This document shows, in pieces, positions 34,468 to 44,591 of a DNA stretch of 64,000 bases (positions are counted from its first letter, which is position 1; each line of letters begins with the position of its first letter). The DNA lies in assembly GCA_022766165.1 (NCBI GenBank), contig QYLO01000009.1, forward strand, positions 1 to 64,000, given 5' to 3'. Under the pieces are notes generated by a model. The model had not been told where the DNA came from and made no database searches. It saw only the letters and a list, made by a program, of their open reading frames with translations. This DNA comes from Candidatus Electrothrix gigas (lineage in GTDB: Bacteria > Desulfobacterota > Desulfobulbia > Desulfobulbales > Desulfobulbaceae). The position numbers and the translations under genes were made by a program.

Positions 34468-36326
34468 TGAGAGGATTAAGAGCGCAAATTTTTTTACTGT
34501 CTGTTCTCTGGTGTTTTGTACCTCTACAAGTCGGAGCAGCAGATATCCAGGTTACAGCAGCATTGGAGCCAGCAACCTTTGGGCAAGATCAGGCTGCTCG
34601 GTTTGTCCTCACGGTAACAGGATCTGGTGGTGCAGTAAAACCGGACATGCCAGTTGTACAAGGTCTTCTGTTTACATATCAGGGGCAGAGCAGTCAAACC
34701 TCCTGGATCAACGGTACAACATCTTCTTCTCTCTCGTATAATTTTTCGGTACAAGCTGAGAAAACTGGCAAATATACCGTTCCTCCTGTCAAGGTGACCG
34801 TGCAGGGCAAGGAGTATACTACTGAACCTGTGCAGTGTACCGTGCTTCCTGCGCAAAACAGTGGAACTCAGGCTGGAGGCAGCGCTGCCGGGACCGGTAC
34901 TGCTGGTTCAGGTAAAGATGTGGCAAAGAGTATCGGCTTTATGCAGGTTACGCCGGAAACTGAGCGCATGTATTCTGGGCAGGTGGTTCCCTTTACCCTC
35001 AAAGCCTATTTTCGTCCAGACAAACAGATCACCCTCAAGTCAATACCACGTTTGAGTCGAGAAGATTTTTTGCTTCAATCACTGGATAAAGAACCATATC
35101 AGCAGAAAGAGCGGTTGGATGGGACACTGTATAACTCGCTGACTTGGCAGGGAACTCTCTCTGCAGTGAAGGAGGGTTCGTTTCCCTTAACTGTAGAAAT
35201 GGATGCCGAGGTAGTTGTTCATTCAAGAAGTCGTTTCCAAGGAAGCCCCTTTGGGTCCTCCTTTTTGAATGACCCGTTTTTTTCAGATATTCTGGGCAAC
35301 TCTTTTCGGCGTGATATCAAAATTATCAGCCAAGAACAAGAGATAAAGGTGCTGGATCTGCCAACAGAGAATCGACCTGATGGTTTTAGCGGAGCCATTG
35401 GTACCTTTGCTCTGACTGTAGATGCCTCGCCTTTGGATGGTAAGGTCGGCGACCCGATCACCGTGAAGATGCAGTTGCAAGGTCGTGGCAACTTTTCCTT
35501 GATTCAGGCGCCAGTTGTAACACAAAAACAAGGCTGGAAGATCTACCCGACCTCTGGAACAGTCAAAGAACTGGGAAAGGGCAAAGCAGCAAAGCTCTTT
35601 GAACAGGCTCTTGTTCCCACAGAACAGGGACTCTCTGCTGTTCCTCCAATGCAATTTTCTTACTTTGATCCACAGGCTCAAAAGTATGTAACGCTAACCA
35701 GTGATCCGATTCCTTTGAATTTACAGGTTTCGGCCAATGAACCGGCTTTTCAACCCCAAAAAAATCAGGTACCAGCAGAACAGCGCAACCAACAGGAGGA
35801 TAAAAAAGACGGTTCTCAGGCAAACCTGCCTGCACTGGAACCTCCGCACCTTGCACCGTTACAGCCTGAATTAGGGAAGTTAGTGCCGTATATTCAGCCC
35901 CTCTATCAAAAGCTTTGGTTTCAGGGAATGATAATCCTTGCCCTGTTCTGCCTTTTGCTTGCCCTGATTCTTTTTTATAAGCAGAGAAGGTTGATCCGAG
36001 ATCCGAGCATTCTCCGGCGTAAAGAGGTACAGAGGCGTTTAAATGAGCATTACGAGGGCATGAAAAGAGCAATTGCTGTTCAGGATCAAGAACTCTTTCA
36101 TCAGCATTGCCGGACCGCTATTCAACAACGGGCTGGTGAGGTATGGGGGCTTGCCCCAGAGGCTGTTACGCTGGCAGATGTGGAACAACGGTTGCCAGTT
36201 GCTGCACCGCTGAGGCGGGTCTTTACCAGCCTAGAGCAGAGTGGATATGCGGGTGAGCAGCTCACCCAAGCTGAACTAGAGGAAATTTTTCAAACGACCA
36301 GAAGTGAATTGGATACGCTGTCATGA
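34467..36326 (+). CDS. BatD-like membrane-anchored periplasmic protein
   Basis: About 619 residues from ATG 34467, which overlaps the preceding stop (TGATG). A signal peptide (cleavage after VGA) is followed by Ig-like beta domains, as in BatD (oxygen tolerance family): DIQVTAALEPATFGQDQAARF and GFMQVTPETERMYSGQVVPF. One membrane helix lies near 490 (MIILALFCLLLALILFY), followed by a cytoplasmic helical tail. BatD is thought to work with the VWA proteins. The stop overlaps the next start by four bases. Confidence 0.87.
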   Translation: MRGLRAQIFLLSVLWCFVPLQVGAADIQVTAALEPATFGQDQAARFVLTVTGSGGAVKPDMPVVQGLLFTYQGQSSQTSWINGTTSSSLSYNFSVQAEKTGKYTVPPVKVTVQGKEYTTEPVQCTVLPAQNSGTQAGGSAAGTGTAGSGKDVAKSIGFMQVTPETERMYSGQVVPFTLKAYFRPDKQITLKSIPRLSREDFLLQSLDKEPYQQKERLDGTLYNSLTWQGTLSAVKEGSFPLTVEMDAEVVVHSRSRFQGSPFGSSFLNDPFFSDILGNSFRRDIKIISQEQEIKVLDLPTENRPDGFSGAIGTFALTVDASPLDGKVGDPITVKMQLQGRGNFSLIQAPVVTQKQGWKIYPTSGTVKELGKGKAAKLFEQALVPTEQGLSAVPPMQFSYFDPQAQKYVTLTSDPIPLNLQVSANEPAFQPQKNQVPAEQRNQQEDKKDGSQANLPALEPPHLAPLQPELGKLVPYIQPLYQKLWFQGMIILALFCLLLALILFYKQRRLIRDPSILRRKEVQRRLNEHYEGMKRAIAVQDQELFHQHCRTAIQQRAGEVWGLAPEAVTLADVEQRLPVAAPLRRVFTSLEQSGYAGEQLTQAELEEIFQTTRSELDTLS

Positions 36327-37111
36327 AGCAAAATATAGTTTTTTTATCTTGTCTGTTGCTGTTCTGCTGGGCTACTACTACCACCAATGCGAACGCCAGC
36401 GAACAGAGAGACAGTATGACTGAAACACTCTTTGAGCAGGCCAATATTCTCCATACGCAAGGAGAGGTGCAACAGGCTATTGAACAGTATTTACGTATCA
36501 TCAAGCAACACGGTGTTTCTGCTTCGTTGCTGTATAATTTGGCTAACAGTTATGCTGCTGCTGGAGAGGTTGGATTAGCCGTACTCAACTATGAACGGGC
36601 CCGACATCTGGCTCCTAGTGATGCTGATATTCAAGGGAATCTTGAACAGGTGCGCAAGGATGCAGGCCTGTATCGGGATGATCAGGTACTGTATAAACGC
36701 TTGGCAGCATTACTTGGTGCAGATCAATGGCTGTTGATTGCAGGTTGTGCTTTTTTTTGTTTGGGAGGCAGTGCGTTGCTGGCAAATTTTTTTAAAGGAA
36801 AGGGACAGAGGAATCTGCATTGGTTCATGATAGGCTCATCAGCTGTCTGCTTGTTGACCCTGCCTCCTGCGCTGCTTCGTTACCAAGATTGGAAAATCGG
36901 GGTGGTGATAGCAGAGGATGTGCATTTGCTTCTTTCACCCTTTGCCGATTCGGCAGTAGCAGGCGATATCAAGGCAGGCCGCTTGATTCAACCAAAGGGG
37001 GTACATAACGAGTACGTACTGGTACAAACGGAAACCGGGAAATCTGGTTGGCTGGCCAAAAAGAACTTTGCCTTAGTTACAGATAACCCTGGGATTACTC
37101 CTTCTTTTTAG
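36323..37111 (+). CDS. BatE-like TPR-SH3 membrane protein
   Basis: The 262-residue protein has a signal peptide (to about NANAS). TPR repeats follow (LFEQANILHTQGEVQQAIEQ; LLYNLANSYAAAGEVGLAVL), then two membrane helices (about 130-185) and a C-terminal SH3-like domain (VVIAEDVHLLLSP, GRLIQPKG, GKSGWLAKKNFALV). This is the layout of BatE. It overlaps batD by ATGA. Its last 17 bases overlap the converging gene. Confidence 0.85.
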   Translation: MKQNIVFLSCLLLFCWATTTTNANASEQRDSMTETLFEQANILHTQGEVQQAIEQYLRIIKQHGVSASLLYNLANSYAAAGEVGLAVLNYERARHLAPSDADIQGNLEQVRKDAGLYRDDQVLYKRLAALLGADQWLLIAGCAFFCLGGSALLANFFKGKGQRNLHWFMIGSSAVCLLTLPPALLRYQDWKIGVVIAEDVHLLLSPFADSAVAGDIKAGRLIQPKGVHNEYVLVQTETGKSGWLAKKNFALVTDNPGITPSF

Positions 37112-37697
37112 GCGGAGGACCTCCGGGTGGTTTTGCGTTTAAGGAGCCGATCTGTGCTAGGTGTTCTTTACGTCGTTCTTCTTGCCAATACAGTTGCTTA
37201 TCTTTTAATTCACTGTACACAAAGGATGCCTCTTTCTTGCCCAGTCTTTCCAGCGTCCATTTATCAAGCTTGAATTCTGTTTCTTCCATATACGGACTGC
37301 TGTCCTTATACGGGTTGTGATAAAACAGGGAATCGTGGTAACGAAAGAAACGAAGTTCTAAGGTTGAGGAAAAGGTGTTTTCTGTAAGACGAACCGAAAC
37401 AAATTGGCGCCATACCTTGTCGCTGACATCTTGTAAGCGATGCAACAAGCCAGCCTCAAAGAGAATGGCTCGATGCGAGGTAATGACGAGAATTTTACAG
37501 GGAATGCCTATGTTTTCCTTGATGATAAGAGGTCGTTCCTGTTGCTCTTGATCAGTAAACCAGCGTTTGATCTTCTTTTCCAGCGTTGTTTCAGGTTGGT
37601 CCATTGAATCAGCATCATCTCTTGCTTTTTCCTCATCAGAAAGAAAGAATTTGCCCAGTTTTTTCCCTAAACGAGAGTCACTGTCAGCCAGTTTCAT
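37095..37697 (-). CDS. Hypothetical protein with a PH-like domain
   Basis: The 200-residue protein has a charged N-terminus. A central segment follows (KILVITSHRAILFEAGLLHRLQD, SDKVWRQFVSVRLTE, STLELRFF) that resembles bacterial PH domains: strands with a basic ITSHRAI-type strand. The C-terminus is Lys/Glu-rich and ends in a Pro/Gly/Lys tail. No signal peptide is seen. The function is unknown; PH-like proteins bind lipids or proteins. The 3' end overlaps batE by 17 bases. Confidence 0.6.
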   Translation of the reverse strand: MKLADSDSRLGKKLGKFFLSDEEKARDDADSMDQPETTLEKKIKRWFTDQEQQERPLIIKENIGIPCKILVITSHRAILFEAGLLHRLQDVSDKVWRQFVSVRLTENTFSSTLELRFFRYHDSLFYHNPYKDSSPYMEETEFKLDKWTLERLGKKEASFVYSELKDKQLYWQEERRKEHLAQIGSLNAKPPGGPPPKKKE

Positions 37698-37752
37698 GAG
37701 GTTCTCCGGTTCCCGCTGTTTGCCTTGTTACACAGTGTTACCTGTTACTGGG

Positions 37753-38223
37753 TTACAGGGTCTGTCCTTTGAGGGTAAGCATTGCCTTTAATTCCTTGAT
37801 AAATGTTGCAACCTTGACAGAACCGTTCCTTTGAAAGGGGTGGATTCTCATACTTTTGCCATTGGGATAGACAATCCTGAAGTCAGGATATCCTTGAGCA
37901 TTTTTTTCACGAGCTAAGGTCTGTTCAGCTCTGCCCGTATCAGGATTGATTTTAATCCTATAGTATTTTGATAAAACCTTTTTAACCTCAGTGTTACTGA
38001 GATATTTTCTATTCATTCTTTTGCAGTATCCACACCAGTTTGTATAAAAGAAAAGGATATAGGGTTGCTCTTTTTCCTTTGCCGCCTTTTCTATTTTTTT
38101 AAAGCTGACAGCTTTGGTATACCATCTGCTGGTTGTGACTGCCTCTGCGCTGTGGGCGTTGCTGAAGAATATTGCACAGGTGAGGGTCAGAATCAGCAGA
38201 AGGAAGAAGGGTTTTGTGTTCAT
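37753..38223 (-). CDS. Periplasmic thioredoxin-like protein
   Basis: The 156-residue protein has a signal peptide (cleavage near SNAHSA) and a thioredoxin fold with active site W63-C64-G-Y-C67. The pieces YILFFYTNWCGYCKRM, YRIKINPD and GYPDFRIVYPNG give the fold, with the cis-Pro in YPDF. It probably reduces or isomerises disulfides in the periplasm. A specific partner is not evident. Confidence 0.85.
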   Translation of the reverse strand: MNTKPFFLLLILTLTCAIFFSNAHSAEAVTTSRWYTKAVSFKKIEKAAKEKEQPYILFFYTNWCGYCKRMNRKYLSNTEVKKVLSKYYRIKINPDTGRAEQTLAREKNAQGYPDFRIVYPNGKSMRIHPFQRNGSVKVATFIKELKAMLTLKGQTL

Positions 38224-38238
38224 TTTTTTATCTCGTGT

Positions 38239-39033
38239 TTATTTGTTGATATTTTGTACCATCCTGCACTCAGGATATGCAGAGCAACCCCAAAATTGCT
38301 TACCAGTATTTACGCCTTTTTTCGCAGTACGCAAGACCATAGCTTTGCCACATTGAGGACATTTTTTTGCCGTATTCGGATCAAAGCGTTTTTTGAGCTG
38401 CCGAACGTGCTGGCGATCTGTTTTCCTTGACGGCGCAAGGCGATTCGATTGAATTGTTGTTCTTGCCTTGTGTACTTGGGCGTTTGAAAGCACCTTTTTT
38501 TGAAAGGATTTAATATACTTGATATAGTCTTTACCATGCGTGACATTGGCAGGTAGAGGCGATTTAAAGGTACTGTCACCCACAAAAACAACCACCGAAT
38601 GAATTGTCTTTGGACGAACAGGAAGTAATGTCTCCAGGGTTTTGACATGCTTATAATTTTGGCGCAAAGGATTCTGGAATGCAAATGATTTGTTGACAAA
38701 TTTTTGCGTCCACTGCTTTTCATGCTCTTCTCCAAAGATCCACCCCTTCATATTCTTTGTTTCCACAACGAAAATGCCAAAACGAGAGATAAAGATATGG
38801 TCAATCTGCGTTGTGCCGTCCGGGGTCAATAGCGTCACATTATGAATAGAATAATAGGTTGTAGAGGAGAGGTGTAACCATGCCGTGACTCTGACAAAGA
38901 GTTCTCCCTTATATCCCTTAAATTGAGGAGAACGAAAAAAGTGGACAAGAAACAAAAAACCGAAGGATAACACGAGTGGAGTAAACCACCAAAACGTTTT
39001 GAGAAATTCAACAATTATTGGCGGAAAATTCAT
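38239..39033 (-). CDS. NERD-domain protein with membrane anchor and topoisomerase-type zinc finger
   Basis: The 264-residue protein has an N-terminal membrane helix ([19 protein letters not shown]). A NERD domain follows (about 40-160) with [20 protein letters not shown], the Asp...Glu-x-Lys core of a nuclease-like fold. A C-terminal four-Cys zinc finger is like that of topoisomerase I ([21 protein letters not shown]). It may act on nucleic acid at the membrane; no substrate is known. Its ATG overlaps the stop of the uxs gene by four bases. Confidence 0.85.
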   Translation of the reverse strand: MNFPPIIVEFLKTFWWFTPLVLSFGFLFLVHFFRSPQFKGYKGELFVRVTAWLHLSSTTYYSIHNVTLLTPDGTTQIDHIFISRFGIFVVETKNMKGWIFGEEHEKQWTQKFVNKSFAFQNPLRQNYKHVKTLETLLPVRPKTIHSVVVFVGDSTFKSPLPANVTHGKDYIKYIKSFQKKVLSNAQVHKARTTIQSNRLAPSRKTDRQHVRQLKKRFDPNTAKKCPQCGKAMVLRTAKKGVNTGKQFWGCSAYPECRMVQNINK

Positions 39034-39971
39034 TGAGTTTTCATAAGATTGTCAAAGTATTCTATGGTTTTGACCAGTCCCTCTTCCAGCTTCACTTTTG
39101 GCTGCCAGTCTAATTCTCTTTTGGCTAATGAAATATCCGGTTTTCTTTGCTTGGGATCGTCATGAGGCAAGGGGTTAAACTGGATTTCGGATTTTGAATC
39201 GGTCATCTCCAGAACCTGTTCAGCTAACTCCAGGATAGTAAATTCGCCAGGATTGCCTAAATTTACAGGGCCAGTGAAGTCATCACCTGTCCCCATTAAT
39301 CGAACAAATCCTTCTATCATATCATCCACATAGCAAAAAGAGCGGGTTTGAGAACCGTCGCCGTATACTGTGAGAGGCTTGTTCTTGAGAGCCTGAACAA
39401 TAAAATTGGAAACCACCCTGCCGTCATCAGGATGCATCCGAGGGCCATAGGTATTAAAAATTCTTGCCACTTTAATACGGAGTTGATGCTGACGGTAGTA
39501 ATCAAAGAAGAGGGTTTCAGCGCAACGTTTGCCCTCATCGTAACAGGAGCGAATCCCGATGGGATTGACATTCCCCCAATATGTCTCTGGCTGCGGATGA
39601 ACAGATGGGTCTCCATACACCTCTGAGGTCGATGCCTGAAGGATTTTGGCCTGAATACGCTTGGCAAGTCCTAACATATTAATTGCGCCGTGGACTGTAG
39701 TCTTTGTGGTCTGCACCGGGTCATATTGATAATGTACTGGCGATGCCGGGCAGGCAAGATTATAAATTTCATCCACCTCCACATAAAGAGGAAAGGTGAT
39801 ATCATGACGGATAAACTCAAAATATGGGTTATCCATCAGATGGATGATATTCTGCTTATTACCGGTAAAACAGTTGTCAACACAGATGACTTCATGTCCG
39901 TCATTTAAGAGCTGTTCGCAAAGATGGGACCCAAGGAAGCCAGCACCGCCGGTTATAAGGACTCGTTTCAT
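39030..39971 (-). CDS. UDP-glucuronate decarboxylase (UDP-xylose synthase)
   Basis: The 313-residue short-chain dehydrogenase/epimerase has GGAGFLGSH (NAD binding, 8-16), the catalytic [10 protein letters not shown] and Y-x-x-x-K in SCYDEGKR. The UXS signature [22 protein letters not shown] is split here over its two parts. It should convert UDP-glucuronate to UDP-xylose, a precursor for surface polysaccharide. agaggt lies seven bases before ATG 39971. The NERD gene is co-transcribed by ATGA overlap, although no link in function is known. Confidence 0.9.
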   Translation of the reverse strand: MKRVLITGGAGFLGSHLCEQLLNDGHEVICVDNCFTGNKQNIIHLMDNPYFEFIRHDITFPLYVEVDEIYNLACPASPVHYQYDPVQTTKTTVHGAINMLGLAKRIQAKILQASTSEVYGDPSVHPQPETYWGNVNPIGIRSCYDEGKRCAETLFFDYYRQHQLRIKVARIFNTYGPRMHPDDGRVVSNFIVQALKNKPLTVYGDGSQTRSFCYVDDMIEGFVRLMGTGDDFTGPVNLGNPGEFTILELAEQVLEMTDSKSEIQFNPLPHDDPKQRKPDISLAKRELDWQPKVKLEEGLVKTIEYFDNLMKTQ

Positions 39972-40050
39972 ACAGTTACCTCTTTCAATAAATCGTAGTT
40001 ATTTTATAATGCGGACAGTCAAGCAGATTTGCTAGGCTTCCTGAGTACTC

Positions 40051-41613
40051 TTATTCAACAAGCAGACTTTTCCCCTCCATTTCCTCTGGCTGCTCTACAT
40101 CCAGCAGATGCAGCAGCGTTGGAGCAATATCCTTCAACGCACCACCATCTTTGAGAGTACATCCTTTATGCTTCTTACTGACCAAAATCAGCGGCACTGG
40201 ATTGAGGGTATGGGCTGTATGGGGTTGACCAGTTTCCAGATTGACCATTGTCTCTGCATTGCCATGATCTGCTGTGATGAGCAAAGAACCACCCATTTTT
40301 TGCACCTGCTCAACGATCCGTCCTAAACAGCTGTCCACGGTTTCGCAGGCCTGGACTGCTGCTGTCAGCACGCCAGTATGTCCTACCATGTCACCATTGG
40401 CAAAGTTGAGGATCACCAGATCATAAGGTGTGCCTGCCTCTGCCTGTTCGGTCAGGGCAGCAAGTAAACGGTCTGTGACCTCCACTGCACTCATAGCTGG
40501 TTTTTCATCATAGGTGGCCACATCCCGTGGTGATTCAATGAGAAGACGATCTTCACCTGGAAAAGGCTCTTCTCCGCCGCCATTAAAGAAATAGGTTACA
40601 TGAGCGTATTTCTCAGTTTCGGCAATACGCAACTGGTGCATGCCTGCCTTACTGGTTTCTTCCCCAAGAATATGGGTGAGGCTTTGCGGGGGAAAGGCAA
40701 TGGGAAAGGTGAAGTCAGCCTCATATTCAGTCATAGTGACCAGCTCCAGCAACTGGGGCCGATCAAGAACACCAAAGCCCTGAAAGTCGGCATCAGAAAA
40801 GGCATGACAGAGTTCCCGTACCCGATCAGCCCGAAAGTTGAAAAGGACAACAGCATCGCCGTCCTCAATCCTGCCCACTGGCTTCCCTGTTTTATTGAGC
40901 AGGACTGTGGGCTTGATAAACTCGTCGGTCTCTTCCCGTGCATAGGCATCCTGAATCGCTTGTAAGGGAACCTTAGCTGTGACTCCCTGTCCGTTGACCA
41001 GAGCCTGCCAGGCCTTTTCCACTCGGTCCCAGCGGGTATCTCGATCCATAGCCCAGTAACGACCAGAGACTGTTGCCACCTGTCCGCAACCGATACGCTC
41101 AATAGCAGCAAGTAACTCTTCCATATAACCTGCGCCACTGGAAGGCGGGGTATCTCGACCGTCCATGAAACAGTGGATATTCGCCTCTAATCCTCTGTCT
41201 CTTGCCATTGCCAACAGGGCTTCAAGGTGCTTGATATGAGAATGCACACCACCGTCCGAGAGTAGGCCACAGAAATGAATCCGGCTGCCAGCGGCCTTAA
41301 CCTGGTCCATAACCTTGGTCAGTACTGGATTCTTTGCAAACGCACCCTGTTCCACAGCCCGATTGATCCGGGTATAGTCCTGGTACACAATGCGACCAGA
41401 ACCAATATTGAGATGACCAACCTCGGAATTCCCCATCTGGCCTTCAGGTAAGCCGACCAAGCCGTTATGAGCAACCAAGGTTGTAGAAGGATATTTTACA
41501 GCCCAATGATCCATATTTGGGGTATGGGCCACAGAAACCGCATTGGTTGCTGATGCTGGAGCAATCCCCCAACCATCCAGGATTGCTAAAACTACTGGTC
41601 TGTTGTTTGCCAT
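40051..41613 (-). CDS. gpmI: 2,3-bisphosphoglycerate-independent phosphoglycerate mutase
   Basis: The 520-residue enzyme interconverts 3- and 2-phosphoglycerate. It has D13 in LAILDGWG, nucleophile S63 in GQMGNSEVGHLN, CFMDGRDTPP, FNFRADRVREL and the late metal ligands in FANGDMVGHTG and ITADHGNAE. Length is normal. ATG 41613 shares a base with the rsfS stop (TAATG), and gggagagg lies before it, so the two are translationally coupled. Confidence 0.96.
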   Translation of the reverse strand: MANNRPVVLAILDGWGIAPASATNAVSVAHTPNMDHWAVKYPSTTLVAHNGLVGLPEGQMGNSEVGHLNIGSGRIVYQDYTRINRAVEQGAFAKNPVLTKVMDQVKAAGSRIHFCGLLSDGGVHSHIKHLEALLAMARDRGLEANIHCFMDGRDTPPSSGAGYMEELLAAIERIGCGQVATVSGRYWAMDRDTRWDRVEKAWQALVNGQGVTAKVPLQAIQDAYAREETDEFIKPTVLLNKTGKPVGRIEDGDAVVLFNFRADRVRELCHAFSDADFQGFGVLDRPQLLELVTMTEYEADFTFPIAFPPQSLTHILGEETSKAGMHQLRIAETEKYAHVTYFFNGGGEEPFPGEDRLLIESPRDVATYDEKPAMSAVEVTDRLLAALTEQAEAGTPYDLVILNFANGDMVGHTGVLTAAVQACETVDSCLGRIVEQVQKMGGSLLITADHGNAETMVNLETGQPHTAHTLNPVPLILVSKKHKGCTLKDGGALKDIAPTLLHLLDVEQPEEMEGKSLLVE

Positions 41614-42014
41614 TATTCCTCTCCCTGCTCCTCAAGGCCCAATTTTTTCAGATCCACCCGGGGTGCATCATGCCAGAGTCCTTCCAAATCATAAAATGTT
41701 CGTTCATCTTTATAAAATATATGAGCCACAATATCGCCAAAATCCAAGAGCACCCATAAGCCTTCTTTGAGTCCCTCTGCATGTTGACTGGTGACCCGTT
41801 TGGAGCGCAGTTCAGACTCAATAGCCTCTGCCAGTCCCTGTACATGACGGGTGGAGCGACCGCTCATAACAACAAAATAATCAGTAAAGGAAGAGGAGGC
41901 ATGAACGTCTAAAATCACCAAATCTTCAGCTTTAGTGTCCAGCGCCGTCCGAGCGCAGATTGTAGCGAGTTCCAGCGAGGTTCGGTTACGGTGTTCTTTT
42001 TTCAGTTGTCGCAT
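41613..42014 (-). CDS. rsfS: Ribosomal silencing factor
   Basis: The 133-residue protein matches RsfS (Iojap/YbeB). VILDVHASSSFTDYFVVMSGRSTRHVQGLAEAI is split here over its strands; the GLKEGLWVLLDFGDIVAHIFYKDERTFYDLEGLW half is likewise complete. It binds ribosomal protein uL14 and blocks subunit joining when nutrients are short. The coupling to gpmI is a known neighbourhood in related bacteria. Confidence 0.95.
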   Translation of the reverse strand: MRQLKKEHRNRTSLELATICARTALDTKAEDLVILDVHASSSFTDYFVVMSGRSTRHVQGLAEAIESELRSKRVTSQHAEGLKEGLWVLLDFGDIVAHIFYKDERTFYDLEGLWHDAPRVDLKKLGLEEQGEE

Positions 42015-42110
42015 TATATGATATAGCTCCTATCCCTGTCCACACAGACTGGGATAACAAAAAAAATAAGGTGGTGGGGTCAAAAAAAGAGGAAGTGCTC
42101 AGTCAGGGAA

Positions 42111-44576
42111 TCAGTTTTTCCCTTTCTTTGCCCTTGGCTTTCTCGGTGGAAACTCAAAGGTAATCTTTCCTTTTTTGTCCATACAGAGATATGCGTCAAA
42201 AGGCCGTTTTTTTCTGGATATAAACCCTTTAATTATCTCGGTTTTACCCTTGGTCAGTAATTGGACAATATTTTCTTGGCTGATACTGCGTTCCAAGATG
42301 ATTTTTCCTATGCGCAGCCCTTTTTTGCGATCACCTTCCAAAGCAGATTCAGACATATAGGCCATAGGCGTTTCAAAAACCTTGGTTGAATCCACAGGCG
42401 AGATACCAAGCGGCTCCTGCTGTTTAATCGCTTCAAGATCAAGTCCATCCGTGGAATCAGCAAATTGAAAAGAAACCTTGGAATCCTTAATACTGACTGA
42501 GGCTGTAAAGGGTTTGCCTTTTTTTGAGCGAAAGTCGGTGTATGGCCCCACAGTTTCTCCACGAATCATGCGAACAATTTCCTCCTCTTCCATGATTCTG
42601 CCACCAAGGATCTTGCGGATCATGAGTTTACCGTCTTCAGATTGGTAGGCAGTTGCATTTTCAAAAAATATAACGCCATCAACCGGAGAAAAAGGTGCTT
42701 CCTTCTGATCTGCTTCCTCACCGGTTTTTACCTGCTCAACAATTTTCCCGGTTTGTTCCCGGATTTCCCGCATGAACTGCTCACGGGTTATCTTGCCTCG
42801 TAAAATTTGGTTCAGTTTATACTCCCATTCACCGGTCAGTTCTGGTGAGGCAAGAACATCAATATCCCGTGCCTCCAAAAGAGCAAGCAGTTCAAAGGCC
42901 TTCCCTGTGGGAATAAGTTCTTTTTGTTCTCGAACCACATATTTTTCATTGAGCAGCTTTTCAATAATAGCAGCACGGGTGGCAGGCGTTCCAAGTCCCC
43001 GTTCTTTCATAGCTTCAGCCAGTTCATCATCGTCAATCAGCTTACCTGAATTCTCCATTGCCGAGAGCAGCGTTGCTTCGGAAAAGCGAGCTGGTGGCTT
43101 GGTGACAAGTTTTTTTTGCTCTATTTCTTTGCACAGTACGAGCTTTCCTGCTGGCAAGGCCACAAGGGTATTTGCATCTCCAGCCCCAGGCTTGGAACCG
43201 TACACAGCCTTCCAACCAGGTTCCACCAGAATTTTTCCCTCGGTGAGAAAGGTTTCCTGCTCTACCAAGGAAAGACGGCGGGTATTATGAAAAACTGCTG
43301 GCGGAAAGAGGATCGCCAAAAAGCGTTGGACAATCATCTGATAGATTTTCAGTTCTGGCTCGCTGAGGGTGCCTGGCAGGCCAGATGTCGGGATGATCGC
43401 AAAATGGTCGCTGATTTTTTTATTATTAAAAAGCCGCTTATTTTTCTTATTTTTTTGCAGATATCCCTTGTCCTGTGCTTCTTTGGCAAAGGCTCCGTAT
43501 TGCCAGTCTTGTTGACGATCAAGGATCTCGTTGACAGAATCCAGATAATCTTCTGGCAAACAACGGCTGTCAGTCCTCGGATAGGTGATCAGCTTATGGC
43601 GTTCATACAGAGCCTGAGCAAGACCCAGAGTATTTTTTGCTGAAAAGCCAAACCGGGAGTTTGCCTCCCGTTGCAAAGAGGTGAGGTCATACAGTTGCGG
43701 CGGAGCCTGTTTGGAATGTTTATGAGTCTCTTCAACCTCTGCTTGTTTGCCCCGACATTTTTTCGCAATGGCAGCGGCTTTTTTTTCATCCCAGATGCGT
43801 CTTTGCTTTGCATGAGGGTTTTCAGGATTCTTTTTAAACTTTGTATCAATCCAAACACCTTGATAGGTGGCATTTTCGCAGAGAAAATCAGCATGCAGTT
43901 CCCAGTAATCGGTTGGGACAAAGGCACGTCGTTCTGCTTCCCGTTTCACGAGCAGGGACAGGGTAGGGGTCTGGACCCGGCCACACGGCGTTTTACGGAA
44001 GCCTCCGTGACGGGAGTTATAGCAGGTCAGGGCCCGGGTGGCATTGATGCCTATGAGCCAGTCAGCTTCAGAACGACAAAGAGCGGCAGCTTCCAGACTG
44101 AGCATTTCTTCATTTTCACGAAGATTTTGTAATCCTGTACGAATAGCATCCAAGGTCATGGATTGGAGCCAAAGCCTACGGATAGATTTTCCAGCCACAG
44201 AGCGGGTATAGGCGTGTTTGAGGATATATTTGAAGATCAACTCACCTTCGCGGCCAGCATCACAACCATTGACAATCACATCAACATCTCTGCGCCGAAT
44301 GAGCTTGCTCAGGGCGTTATACTGGGTCTTGGTGTTGGGTAATACGCTCAGAGGAAATTCTTCCGGCAGAATAGGGAGATTATCCAGCGTCCATTTTTGG
44401 AATTTTGGATCAATTTCCTCGGGAAAACCGATGGAAACAAGATGTCCAATCGCATAGGAGACAATATAACTGTCACCCTCGAAATGGGTTTTGGATTTTT
44501 TAAATTTGCCGGGCAATGCCTTGACAATGTCTGCGGCCACACTGGGCTTTTCTGCGATGATGAGTGTTTTTCCCAT
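42111..44576 (-). CDS. topB: DNA topoisomerase III
   Basis: The 821-residue type IA enzyme has the Toprim site (LIIAEKPSVA; D106 region VNGCDAGREGELIF). The active tyrosine Y332 lies in LITYPRTDSR, and the central ring-forming domains are complete. Instead of C-terminal zinc fingers it carries repeated crown-type domains (about 620-815), as in many TopB proteins of this kind. It relaxes negative supercoils and decatenates DNA. It is likely the first gene of its own unit; 96 bases separate it from rsfS. Confidence 0.93.
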   Translation of the reverse strand: MGKTLIIAEKPSVAADIVKALPGKFKKSKTHFEGDSYIVSYAIGHLVSIGFPEEIDPKFQKWTLDNLPILPEEFPLSVLPNTKTQYNALSKLIRRRDVDVIVNGCDAGREGELIFKYILKHAYTRSVAGKSIRRLWLQSMTLDAIRTGLQNLRENEEMLSLEAAALCRSEADWLIGINATRALTCYNSRHGGFRKTPCGRVQTPTLSLLVKREAERRAFVPTDYWELHADFLCENATYQGVWIDTKFKKNPENPHAKQRRIWDEKKAAAIAKKCRGKQAEVEETHKHSKQAPPQLYDLTSLQREANSRFGFSAKNTLGLAQALYERHKLITYPRTDSRCLPEDYLDSVNEILDRQQDWQYGAFAKEAQDKGYLQKNKKNKRLFNNKKISDHFAIIPTSGLPGTLSEPELKIYQMIVQRFLAILFPPAVFHNTRRLSLVEQETFLTEGKILVEPGWKAVYGSKPGAGDANTLVALPAGKLVLCKEIEQKKLVTKPPARFSEATLLSAMENSGKLIDDDELAEAMKERGLGTPATRAAIIEKLLNEKYVVREQKELIPTGKAFELLALLEARDIDVLASPELTGEWEYKLNQILRGKITREQFMREIREQTGKIVEQVKTGEEADQKEAPFSPVDGVIFFENATAYQSEDGKLMIRKILGGRIMEEEEIVRMIRGETVGPYTDFRSKKGKPFTASVSIKDSKVSFQFADSTDGLDLEAIKQQEPLGISPVDSTKVFETPMAYMSESALEGDRKKGLRIGKIILERSISQENIVQLLTKGKTEIIKGFISRKKRPFDAYLCMDKKGKITFEFPPRKPRAKKGKN

Positions 44577-44591
44577 GATTGTTCTTTTGAA

